Of a stretch of DNA of 48,447 nt, positions 41,586-48,447 are shown piece after piece (position 1 is the stretch's first letter; the number at the start of each line of letters is the position of its first letter). The position numbers and the translations under genes were made by a program. The DNA comes from a virus: positions 1 through 48,447 of IMG/VR virus record IMGVR_UViG_3300032323_003781. One strand, written 5' to 3'. The notes below the pieces were generated by a model that was not told the DNA's origin, ran no database searches, and was given only the letters and a program-made list of their open reading frames with translations.

Positions 41586-42283
41586 TTCAACTCTTTAAGT
41601 TTTTTTATTAAATCCACTAAAACCAACACATCACGTTCACAATACTCAACAATCAAATTCAATTGATTGTATTCCCAATATGCTTCATGCACTCGATTTC
41701 CTGTAATCTCACCTTCCTTAGAGGAAGGTACCCCCATAGCAGCACACATCAATTCCAAAGAAGATAAACCAAAGGGATTACCAAATTTCCAAACATCCAT
41801 TGTGTCAATTGCTCTGATTTCCCAAGGTTTTGTTTCATAACTAGGTAAAAGTGTAGATGGTTTTATTCCGTTAATTACCATTCTTTTAAGAAGGTGTGGT
41901 ATATCAAAATTTTTTACATTATGTCCACACAACCAAAAATCAGATTTTTGAACTTTATTGAACAATTGATTTATTTCTAACAATACTTGTTTTTCATCGT
42001 CACCTGAAATGGTCTGTTTGTGAACTTTACCATCAGGTGTGACAAATGCAAAACTTGCACAAACTATTTTTGAAAATTCTGGTACAAGTGCCGCTCTGTT
42101 AATAAAAACTTGTTCTTTAGGTAATTCCTTATCTTCAGGAAATCTTTTCAAAAACCAGTCAAAATAGTTATGAAATTGTTTTAATAACATCTCATTATTC
42201 TTCTCTAGTTCTTCGTAGTTCCTGAATAAACCTACGGTTTCAATGTCAAAAAAAAGGATTTTATTTATTTGTTGTGTTATCAT
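41582..42283 (-). CDS. DnaQ-like 3'-5' exonuclease
   Basis: A 233-residue DEDD-type nuclease. Exo I is ILFFDIETVGL (Asp and Glu), Exo II is LCGHNVKNFDIPHLLKR, and Exo III is IVEYCERDVLVLVDLI. The order and WEIRAIDTMDVWKFG segment match the predicted PolB-like exonuclease family. It could proofread, trim or degrade DNA or RNA. Overlap with dUTPase by 4 bases suggests a shared nucleotide/DNA role within the glycan block. Confidence 0.88.
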   Translation of the reverse strand: MITQQINKILFFDIETVGLFRNYEELEKNNEMLLKQFHNYFDWFLKRFPEDKELPKEQVFINRAALVPEFSKIVCASFAFVTPDGKVHKQTISGDDEKQVLLEINQLFNKVQKSDFWLCGHNVKNFDIPHLLKRMVINGIKPSTLLPSYETKPWEIRAIDTMDVWKFGNPFGLSSLELMCAAMGVPSSKEGEITGNRVHEAYWEYNQLNLIVEYCERDVLVLVDLIKKLKELK

Positions 42284-43497
42284 AGTATGGATTTGTAAAA
42301 TTCTGCTCTATCTTTTGTAACTTTTTCTAAACTATATTTTTCATGTACTGTCTCATACAATCTTTCACCCAAGTCTTTTGCAAAATTTGGATTTTGGATA
42401 AGTTTTTTAGTAAATTTGAACCAATCACTATGATTTCTGTTTTCATCAACTAAAAGGGCGTTTCCGTTTGTAAATATACCATTGTCTAGGGCGTGAGTCA
42501 AATCTATAGTGTATGGCCCCAAATTTGATGCAATCAACGCTTTTTTATAAAAACCAGCCTCAATTACTTTTAATTGAGATTTCATCCTATTGAATATGTG
42601 ATTTTTAATTGGAGCTAATGATACATCAAACTTTGTATAATTTTTTGCATATTGTTGAATAGGTCTAGTCCAAATTCTTTTGTAAAATTCGTGAGAAAAT
42701 TGTCTATCATCTTCTTCTTTGAATCTCATAAGAAAATTATGATATTCGGGGGAAATTAGTTTGTAACTATCTGTAAAAACTTGCTCGTATTTGTACCACA
42801 CAGTTTCATGGGGTTTGATATCCCTTTTTTTCTGTTCACCTGTTTGTTGATTAATTTCGGTAACACTACCTCTAATATCAAAACCACAAAGATATACTTC
42901 AGTAGTGTCTTTGAATTCGTGCATACGAGAGAAAATTGATTCAAGTATAGTAATATCATGTAAGTGTGATGATCCACCCAACCATCCGAATCTTAATTTA
43001 TCTGACGGTTCTGTAACAGCATTAAACTGTGTTTCTGTTTTACTAATTGCATTTGGAAATACGACCACATTTTTGTTGTGTTTCGACATTTCTTGAGCAA
43101 AAAGACTCGTTGTTGTCGTAACATAATCACTAACTTTAAGATTTTCTATTATTTTTTCATGAATTTTATTTGATACAACTAAATCGTGAATGGGATGGTC
43201 TTTTGTTGGGAGCCAATAATCGTCCAAATCCATTATTGTTTTTATTCCCAATTGACCAACCATTTTAATAAGGTTGGCAGAAACATCATAGTTTTGACCA
43301 ATGGTTCGATGGAAATGTACTATTTGGTATTTTTTCCAAAAATTTATGTCATTGAGTTGAGGTTGATAATCAATGTCAATATGAAATTCATCACCGTACA
43401 TATTTTGTAACATTATGTGCGGATCTAATGACCTAAATTTACCAACTCCTGTAGTATCTGAAGGTAATACTAAAATATTAATCTTTGATTTTTGCAT
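42280..43497 (-). CDS. Glycosyltransferase, GT-B (family 4 type)
   Basis: A 405-residue GT4-like enzyme. INILVLPSDTTGVGKFRSLD opens the N-terminal half, TIMDLDDYWLPT and VVVFPNAISKTETQ follow, and RFGWLGGSSHLHDI starts the C-terminal half. A weaker E-x(7)-x donor site is at KSQLKVIEAGFYKKALIAS. It is the first gene of the 17-gene minus-strand block, so its upstream gap should carry the block's promoter. Confidence 0.83.
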   Translation of the reverse strand: MQKSKINILVLPSDTTGVGKFRSLDPHIMLQNMYGDEFHIDIDYQPQLNDINFWKKYQIVHFHRTIGQNYDVSANLIKMVGQLGIKTIMDLDDYWLPTKDHPIHDLVVSNKIHEKIIENLKVSDYVTTTTSLFAQEMSKHNKNVVVFPNAISKTETQFNAVTEPSDKLRFGWLGGSSHLHDITILESIFSRMHEFKDTTEVYLCGFDIRGSVTEINQQTGEQKKRDIKPHETVWYKYEQVFTDSYKLISPEYHNFLMRFKEEDDRQFSHEFYKRIWTRPIQQYAKNYTKFDVSLAPIKNHIFNRMKSQLKVIEAGFYKKALIASNLGPYTIDLTHALDNGIFTNGNALLVDENRNHSDWFKFTKKLIQNPNFAKDLGERLYETVHEKYSLEKVTKDRAEFYKSIL

Positions 43498-43503
43498 AGT
43501 TAT

Positions 43504-43526
43504 TTCTTAGATTAAAAATCTAAGAA
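43504..43526. other. Hairpin before the glycan block
   Basis: A perfect 10-bp inverted repeat, TTCTTAGATT and AATCTAAGAA, with a 3-base loop lies 6 bases before the ATG of the first glycan gene. It lacks a U-tract on the minus strand, so it may be a weak terminator or a translational control hairpin. Confidence 0.45.
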
Positions 43527-43548
43527 AAACGATGAATAAAAAAAGTGT

Positions 43549-44103
43549 TTACTTAACCTTTTTAATTTTTGTTACAACACCTTCGAAAACGTGACTCCCG
43601 ACTCTAAACGTTAACACCTGTTTGGTCGATGAACTTTCTTCGTATAAAAGTCCTTTTTCAGTGAGAACCTCTTCAATAGTTTCTTTCAACATAGATTTTA
43701 ATGTACTATAATCAAAATTAGATTGAATTTTTTTTGGTTCACCTTTTATGTTACCAGCGGCATCGGTTTTCATTAACCTAGCTGCAGCTTCCACTAGTTC
43801 ATTTGACAATACAGGTTGTGTTTGTGGTTGTTCGATTGGGTGTTCCAACATCAATCTTTTGATCTCATCTGGTAATTTAGAATTTTGAATTTTTTGTGAC
43901 ATTGGAACGTTCGAGTTTTGTTGTGGTACTTGTTTTTGTTCCTGTAAAAATTCTTGTGGGATGTTATAATTTGCGTTGATAGGTTCAAAACTTTGAACAC
44001 TAGGTGACGAAATACTCATAGGTGAATTACCTCGTGGCATTTCGTTTTGTTTATCCATAATTTTTTTAGCGACTGCTAACTTCTGAAATAGGTCTTGATT
44101 CAT
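43549..44103 (-). CDS. Probable virion or assembly protein, unknown
   Basis: A 184-residue protein that starts MNQDLFQKLAVAKKIMDKQN. A Pro/Gln/Asn-rich middle follows (QEQKQVPQQNSNVPM). The C-terminal 70 residues are folded, with STLKSMLKETIEEVLTEKGL and VLTFRVGSHVFEGVVTKIK. The frame is open upstream to 44133, but ATG 44103 follows the previous stop by one base and is preferred. No family is recognised; the helix-plus-strand end is seen in T4-like marine phage proteins. Confidence 0.75.
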   Translation of the reverse strand: MNQDLFQKLAVAKKIMDKQNEMPRGNSPMSISSPSVQSFEPINANYNIPQEFLQEQKQVPQQNSNVPMSQKIQNSKLPDEIKRLMLEHPIEQPQTQPVLSNELVEAAARLMKTDAAGNIKGEPKKIQSNFDYSTLKSMLKETIEEVLTEKGLLYEESSSTKQVLTFRVGSHVFEGVVTKIKKVK

Positions 44104-44104
44104 A

Positions 44105-44500
44105 TTATACTGTTTGTGCGTTAAACTTTGCATTAATAATAATCCTACTCATACTTTTGTCACCATTAAAATTGTAATTTGGTCTAGGTTGATTAAAATT
44201 TGTTCGCAAAGGTTTATACATTGTGATTTTATCGACTCTAAATAACCTCCATCCTGGTAAAGGTTGAGAACCTAAATATCCTGTGTGTGAAGCACCTGTT
44301 ATGTCCCACGCTCTTAAAACTAAATTGTTCGCCTTAGAATAACCCAAACATAGTGGCTCAATTTCTCTTAAACCTCTACCACCAGGTTCATCTCCTGTGT
44401 AATAGATTGTACACACTTGTTTTTTTTCTATAGACTGTCGAATATCATTAATAGACGCGGCCTCTAAAATTAGATGATATAGAGATTCAATAAGTTTCAT
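44105..44500 (-). CDS. Single WYL-like domain protein
   Basis: A 131-residue protein. The core GRGLREIEPLCLGYSKANNL, then VLRAWDITG and GWRLFRVDKITMYK, resembles the WYL domain, a small beta-barrel that binds nucleic acid or ligands in bacterial regulators. No helix-turn-helix DNA-binding part is present. It lies among virion-type genes and overlaps the next by one base, so it may be structural rather than regulatory. Confidence 0.72.
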   Translation of the reverse strand: MKLIESLYHLILEAASINDIRQSIEKKQVCTIYYTGDEPGGRGLREIEPLCLGYSKANNLVLRAWDITGASHTGYLGSQPLPGWRLFRVDKITMYKPLRTNFNQPRPNYNFNGDKSMSRIIINAKFNAQTV

Positions 44501-44790
44501 TACTGTTCAACTCTGTATGGTTTGTTTGGTTGATATAAATTGAATTTAATGTTTAGTTTACGTTCCAAAATGTCAACAGAGGTGCCTGCTTGTTCGTTGT
44601 ACACGTCTAAGTAAGATCCCGTACCTCTACCGATTTCATCACCATCTCCAACCGCGGCAGGGTTGGTTGATGAATATTCGTTTCCTTGTTGTTTAAAATC
44701 ATTTTTTACAATGTTTTTTTTTCTCTCAACATCGGCAATTGCTGTAAGTCTGTTTTCTGGTTGAGAAAAATCAAGTGGTTCTAGTGCCAT
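44500..44790 (-). CDS. Small probable virion protein, unknown
   Basis: A 96-residue acidic protein (MALEPLDFSQPENRLTAIAD). GDGDEIGRGTGSYLDVYNEQ forms a Gly-Asp-rich loop, followed by VDILERKLNIKFNLYQPNKP. No family is recognised. It sits in a tight gene set with overlaps of one base at its end. Confidence 0.72.
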   Translation of the reverse strand: MALEPLDFSQPENRLTAIADVERKKNIVKNDFKQQGNEYSSTNPAAVGDGDEIGRGTGSYLDVYNEQAGTSVDILERKLNIKFNLYQPNKPYRVEQ

Positions 44791-44795
44791 AGTTT

Positions 44796-45263
44796 TTAAA
44801 TTTTACTAAAAATTTCGTTTATTCTTTTAAGATTTTCTGTCACTTTCAAATCGTATTGTTGTATGTTTGTTTTTTTTGGTGTTGTTTTGGCTATGTTAAG
44901 ATTGATATCTGCAGTTGGTACTTGAATGAACTCGTTATCCATTCCTGTATCCCTTTTAATTTTTTCAGACCCCTGTATACTTTGTCTAGCATTTGATAAA
45001 CAAGTGTTAACAAAATCTTTCATTTTGTTTTCGCCATTCAAAATAAAAGGAGCATCTACATTACGACCTTGAAAGGTATCAAAAAAATTTTTAATTCTTT
45101 TTAACTCAGGATATGATACTTGTTGAGTGTTTTGTAATCGTAAGTTTCGATTATACCCTTCCGTATTTTGATCTGCGTTTTTCACTTTAGTAAAACAAAT
45201 TTTCATATGATTTCTCATATCTTCGGGAAAATTCCATTTTCTATCATACAATTGACTATTCAT
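44796..45263 (-). CDS. Probable virion protein, unknown
   Basis: A 155-residue basic/polar protein. NSQLYDRKWNFPEDMRNHMK opens it, SYPELKRIKNFFDTFQGRNV follows, and there is a conserved-looking NAPFILNGE-type stretch with VDAPFILNGENKMK. The C-terminal helix (ENLKRINEIFSKI) may support oligomerisation. No named family. It overlaps the next gene by 8 bases. Confidence 0.72.
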   Translation of the reverse strand: MNSQLYDRKWNFPEDMRNHMKICFTKVKNADQNTEGYNRNLRLQNTQQVSYPELKRIKNFFDTFQGRNVDAPFILNGENKMKDFVNTCLSNARQSIQGSEKIKRDTGMDNEFIQVPTADINLNIAKTTPKKTNIQQYDLKVTENLKRINEIFSKI

Positions 45264-46071
45264 TATCTGAATTTTTTACCATTTTTATAATGTCAGACAT
45301 TTCTAATCCTTCTTTTTTTGCCATACTAATTAATGATTTTAGGTTCTTTTTCAAGACTGCGGATACTTCAACTTCTTTATTTTTGATATCTCCACTAGAA
45401 TGTCTTTTAGCTAGAATGTCTTCTACAACATCTTTCATTTTATTTTTTCTTTCCTTAACAATCATACGAATATCAGAACCTGGTAACTTCTTATTTCTAT
45501 TTACTTTGATGACTTTACCAAACTCTTCAGCCCTTTCTTCAGGATTTTCAACTCCCATATCTTTTAAAGTAGCTATGGTTTTTTCGGGAGATAGGTCTTT
45601 TGTTTCTTCCCATCCAAATGCTTTGGACATATCTTCTTCTCTTTGAACACTTTCACCCCAATAAACTCGGTATCCTCTCATAACGGGATTTCCTGGTTGA
45701 GCCACTGCGTATACTGTTTGGTCCATAGTTTTCCTTGGAGACATTTTCGGATCATGTATTGGAATTTTCGAATTACTCAAACTACCATCAAAATCCACCA
45801 ATTCATCTATTTCACCATTTTTACTAGGTTTAATCTTTGATAAAATCTTTTGAATTTGTTTCTTAGAAAATCTTTTTTTGGATTTTTGAATTTTTTCAAA
45901 AATGAACTTTAAATTTTTTTCTGAAGTATGTGGGAAAGACATAATTTCCTCGTCACGTCTAGATTCGGATAAATTTTTCCCGTTCGAATAATAAACATCG
46001 ATAGTGTCGATGTTTTTCTTCATAAAGAAATACATATTGTTAAAAAAATATTCCTCTCCGTATTGAATCAT
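45256..46071 (-). CDS. Probable virion or assembly protein, unknown
   Basis: A 271-residue protein. The N-terminus (MIQYGEEYFFNNMYFFMKKN) is Phe/Tyr-rich. The middle has DFDGSLSNSKIPIHDPKMSP and PGNPVMRGYRVYWGES. A basic, helical C-terminal half (VVEDILAKRHSSGDIKNKEV) ends with SDNE. No catalytic motif is recognised. It is the first gene of a five-gene minus-strand set and has its own TATTTAT box. Confidence 0.75.
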   Translation of the reverse strand: MIQYGEEYFFNNMYFFMKKNIDTIDVYYSNGKNLSESRRDEEIMSFPHTSEKNLKFIFEKIQKSKKRFSKKQIQKILSKIKPSKNGEIDELVDFDGSLSNSKIPIHDPKMSPRKTMDQTVYAVAQPGNPVMRGYRVYWGESVQREEDMSKAFGWEETKDLSPEKTIATLKDMGVENPEERAEEFGKVIKVNRNKKLPGSDIRMIVKERKNKMKDVVEDILAKRHSSGDIKNKEVEVSAVLKKNLKSLISMAKKEGLEMSDIIKMVKNSDNE

Positions 46072-46084
46072 AATTTTTTTTAAT

Positions 46085-46091
46085 ATAAATA
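46085..46091 (-). promoter_or_regulatory. Putative late-promoter box TATTTAT
   Basis: Minus-strand TATTTAT within AAGTATTTATATT, ending 13 bases before the ATG at 46071. Its partner box for the divergent gene is 11 bases away on the other strand. Confidence 0.55.
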
Positions 46092-46102
46092 CTTTCTAAT
46101 TG

Positions 46103-46109
46103 TATTTAT
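46103..46109 (+). promoter_or_regulatory. Putative late-promoter box TATTTAT
   Basis: TATTTAT within TTGTATTTATTC, ending 4 bases before the ATG at 46114. With the minus-strand box at 46085 it makes a back-to-back pair serving two divergent virion-type genes. Confidence 0.5.
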
Positions 46110-46113
46110 TCAT

Positions 46114-48447
46114 ATGGCTTATCAAAACATTAACCAATATGTCAAATCAAAGTTGTATTTACAACCTGTATTACAAATTTCGGATATTTCTTTAGCCAAT
46201 GATGAACGACAATACAATGAGGAAGTTGTTTTTTCACCATTAATTATCGGAGCTAATGATGGTGATGTATTACCTGTAAAAATTGATTTAAATTTTTCAG
46301 GATCATCTCAGAAAATAGATTTACCATTTGGTGAGTATAAAAGGGAAAACGTAATAGTTTCTGAAAACTATTATAATCCTTATGATTATATTTTGGATTG
46401 TTTTTCAGGAAAAAGTATTTGTGATATAGGTTTGACAGGTACTGACAATGGATTAGTTACAGGAATGACAGGTCAAAGTATCTCATATACTGAAGGGTTA
46501 TTGGACGATAGTGAAAAGTTCGATCGATTAAAATTTGATAGAAGATTAAAATTATTTCAAGTAACCGGATATACGAACCATCCAAATCATAGATTTTCGG
46601 GAATTACCGCAGAAACTGCCTATGAAATGGTATCGTATACAGCTAATACAGTTGGAGTTTACAATGAACTTTACGGAGGATTTTATCAAGGTTTTTATGA
46701 ACTTTTCGGGTATAATTATAAAATACTACCTGAAAGATATACCAAAGGTTGGACAGTTGAAATGACACTGAAACCAAGGATATACAATCAGTATTCAACA
46801 CCATCAGGTAAAACAACTCTGAACCAATATTATCCAAACAATTCGGGTATTTTTTTCTACTTAGGTACTCGTGCCGAAAACAAATATTGGCATTTTGCAC
46901 AAGGAAAAAATCCCACAGATCCTGATTATGATCGGGTAACTAAAAGATTAAAAGATTTAACAACTTGTGATTGTACAACACTAAATCCAGGATACTCAAC
47001 TAACTCCACATCTCATTTTGACTTGAGTGTTTCAGGTGCGACAATTCAAGTTGGCCAGGATTTGTTATGGACTTCAGGGGATACTTGTGTTGTATATCAT
47101 AACGAACTTGCTTTTTTAACAGGTAATGTTATTGGGTATTCAGCTGAAACAAGTTCTTTGCAATTTGTTACAACCTATCGTGTTGGAAAAGGAGATTTTC
47201 AATATTGGATTGTTGATAAATTAAATTTTTTAGAATACAATAATTCCGATTGTTATTTTGTGTATCCACCTACTGGGGTTACAGATTATCACTACACGGA
47301 AAGTCCTTGTTGTCCTGATGAACCACAAGTCCCTGTAGCAGAACAAGATGCAGCCTATAACGGGATGTCCAACGCACTTGCCATAAGATTTAGCGGTGAT
47401 CCAACCAATCCAAAAATATGTATTAGAACCTTAACTATGACGGGTGATTGTATAACTAGTGGTAGTTGTGAAACCACAGGTTTCGAATCTCAAACAGGAT
47501 ACTCAATTAACAACTATTGTACTACAAAAAGAATATACGATGAATGTAGTGGAACCACTTATTCATTAGATGAACATTGGGTTTTAATTGATGTGGTTTT
47601 TGAAAGAAATACGGCATTGGATGAATGTGATTTAGTTTACCTTGGTGGTTTAGGAGTAATTTCTAATTTAGTATTCACAGCATCTACAGATAGTAATTCA
47701 GTTTCATTAATTTCGCCGCCAATAACACATTACCAATTAAATCCTGAAAAAGAAGAGTTGGTACAACTTAACAATGAGTGGTTATTGGAAAAAGGTTTCC
47801 GTAAAGGAAAATTCAAAATTTTTGTAAATGGTAAATTATTCGAAACTTTTGACAATGTCGAAGAAATTATTCCGAGAGGACTTTATGGCCATAAAGAAAC
47901 TCAAGTGGGGGTTCCATTTAATATTTCATGGGGTGGAGGTACACAAGGACTACACGAGAATTTAATTTTTAGTGCTATTCCTACCAATGATTTGAATTAT
48001 TATATTCAAGATCCTGAATTATTCCCACCAAACATCTTGAGTGGAACAAGTTTAAGTGCGTTAACTACTAATATTTTAATTGAACAGAATTTTGCAGGGT
48101 CATTTGATGGAGGAATTTCTTCATTTTCGATGTACGCTAAACCTTTGACTATACCTGAAATACAACATAATGCAAGAATATTAGAACCAAAATACGATTT
48201 CTTGAACGCTTATTGTTTTACGTGTCTTGATTCAACTCCGACGGCAACCCCAACTAATACTCCGACTCAAACACCAACCAATACACAAACACCGACAAAT
48301 AGTCAAACACCTACAAACACTCCATCTAACACAATAACACAAACACCGACAAATAGTCAAACACCTACAAACACTCCATCTAACACAATAACACAAACAC
48401 CGACAAATAGTCAAACACCTACAAACACTCCATCTAACACAATAACA
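46114..48447 (+). CDS. Large surface-type structural protein, 3' truncated
   Basis: An open frame of 778 codons from ATG 46114 runs off the window with no stop; it begins MAYQNINQYVKSKLYLQPVL. It is rich in Tyr, Thr, Asn and Gly. Beta-rich segments include GWTVEMTLKPRIYNQYS, SGIFFYLGTRAENKYW and YLGGLGVISNLVFTAS. A region near residue 590 (FIVNGKLFETFDNVEEI-like) and the following GGGTQGLHENLIFS and FAGSFDGGISSFSMYAK resemble a LamG/concanavalin-like lectin fold (inference). Paired cysteines occur at CDCTT, SPCCPD and CFTC. After CLDSTPTATP the protein becomes a Thr/Pro/Asn repeat. Likely a tail-fibre or surface protein. Confidence 0.8.
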   Translation, partial: MAYQNINQYVKSKLYLQPVLQISDISLANDERQYNEEVVFSPLIIGANDGDVLPVKIDLNFSGSSQKIDLPFGEYKRENVIVSENYYNPYDYILDCFSGKSICDIGLTGTDNGLVTGMTGQSISYTEGLLDDSEKFDRLKFDRRLKLFQVTGYTNHPNHRFSGITAETAYEMVSYTANTVGVYNELYGGFYQGFYELFGYNYKILPERYTKGWTVEMTLKPRIYNQYSTPSGKTTLNQYYPNNSGIFFYLGTRAENKYWHFAQGKNPTDPDYDRVTKRLKDLTTCDCTTLNPGYSTNSTSHFDLSVSGATIQVGQDLLWTSGDTCVVYHNELAFLTGNVIGYSAETSSLQFVTTYRVGKGDFQYWIVDKLNFLEYNNSDCYFVYPPTGVTDYHYTESPCCPDEPQVPVAEQDAAYNGMSNALAIRFSGDPTNPKICIRTLTMTGDCITSGSCETTGFESQTGYSINNYCTTKRIYDECSGTTYSLDEHWVLIDVVFERNTALDECDLVYLGGLGVISNLVFTASTDSNSVSLISPPITHYQLNPEKEELVQLNNEWLLEKGFRKGKFKIFVNGKLFETFDNVEEIIPRGLYGHKETQVGVPFNISWGGGTQGLHENLIFSAIPTNDLNYYIQDPELFPPNILSGTSLSALTTNILIEQNFAGSFDGGISSFSMYAKPLTIPEIQHNARILEPKYDFLNAYCFTCLDSTPTATPTNTPTQTPTNTQTPTNSQTPTNTPSNTITQTPTNSQTPTNTPSNTITQTPTNSQTPTNTPSNTIT
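48283..48447 (+). repeat. 54-bp coding tandem repeat, cut by contig end
   Basis: About three perfect copies of a 54-base unit encode TQTPTNSQTPTNTPSNTI. ACCGAC recurs at 48291, 48345 and 48399. A degenerate lead-in (TPTATPTNTPTQTPTNT) precedes it. The contig ends inside a copy, so the real copy number is unknown. Confidence 0.95.

Noticed and set aside
40917-42283. DNA replication module
   Set aside because: Only dUTPase and a DnaQ-like exonuclease are present; there is no polymerase, helicase or primase.
46643-46900. Minus-strand open frame of 85 codons
   Set aside because: It lies wholly inside the 778-codon plus-strand gene and has no promoter or coding character.
48232-48414. Minus-strand Cys/Arg-rich open frame at the right end
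   Set aside because: It is the antisense of the Thr/Pro repeat and has no independent support.
48283-48447. Repeats that might look like a CRISPR array
   Set aside because: The 54-bp units are contiguous with no unique spacers, keep the reading frame and encode an 18-residue peptide repeat.
1-48447. tRNA genes or integrase/attachment sites
   Set aside because: I saw no cloverleaf sequence and no recombinase; nothing suggests a temperate lifestyle in this window.

Overview
The window looks like an incomplete metagenomic or draft contig of a T4-like (Caudoviricetes, myovirus-type) phage that infects a Bacteroidota host, probably a flavobacterium. The T4-like signature is the ordered head module: large terminase, portal, prohead protease, acidic scaffold and gp23-like major capsid protein. 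A gp55-like late sigma factor and an OB-fold baseplate protein support it. The Bacteroidota signal comes from four things: AT-rich DNA with A-rich leaders and no Shine-Dalgarno sequences, two promoters that fit the Bacteroidota TTTG-N19-21-TAnnTTTG consensus, a Bacteroidota-style bS21 ribosomal protein, and a DUF4494-like protein. The left end carries 16 bases of Illumina adapter and the right end stops inside a 54-bp tandem repeat, so both ends are assembly breaks, not genome ends.

Layout. (1) 1-4.4 kb: a truncated gene resembling the C-terminus of an M20-type peptidase, then a divergent chaperone pair, ClpC-like Hsp100 (-) and DnaK (+), around a shared regulatory region. (2) 4.4-19.1 kb, mostly +: KTSC protein, nucleotidyltransferase-fold protein, several unrecognised probable virion or assembly proteins, terminase, portal, protease, scaffold and capsid, with bS21 inserted on the opposite strand. 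(3) 19.2-26.7 kb, mostly -: Cys-rich small proteins, then tail/baseplate-type proteins. (4) 26.7-43.5 kb, all -: a tightly packed block of ten glycosyltransferase genes with sugar-nucleotide enzymes (GDP-mannose 3,5-epimerase-like, UDP-glucose dehydrogenase-like), an FkbM methyltransferase, a DUF6165 protein, NAD synthetase, dUTPase and a DnaQ-like exonuclease, ending in the late sigma factor. (5) 43.5-46.1 kb, -: five small probable virion or assembly proteins including a lone WYL-like domain. (6) 46.1 kb to the end, +: a large truncated surface-type protein with a Thr/Pro repeat tail.

How it may work together. Some genes (clp; the gene at 19977-20381) have host-type promoters. Many structural genes instead have a 7-bp TATTTAT box 4-28 bp before their start codon, on both strands. 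I infer that this box is the late promoter read by the gp55-like sigma factor. The glycan block could decorate virion proteins or remodel host surface sugar; the Thr/Pro repeat protein is one possible acceptor. Tail sheath, tail tube, replication proteins and tRNAs were not found in this window. No gene-free stretch exceeds 300 bases.
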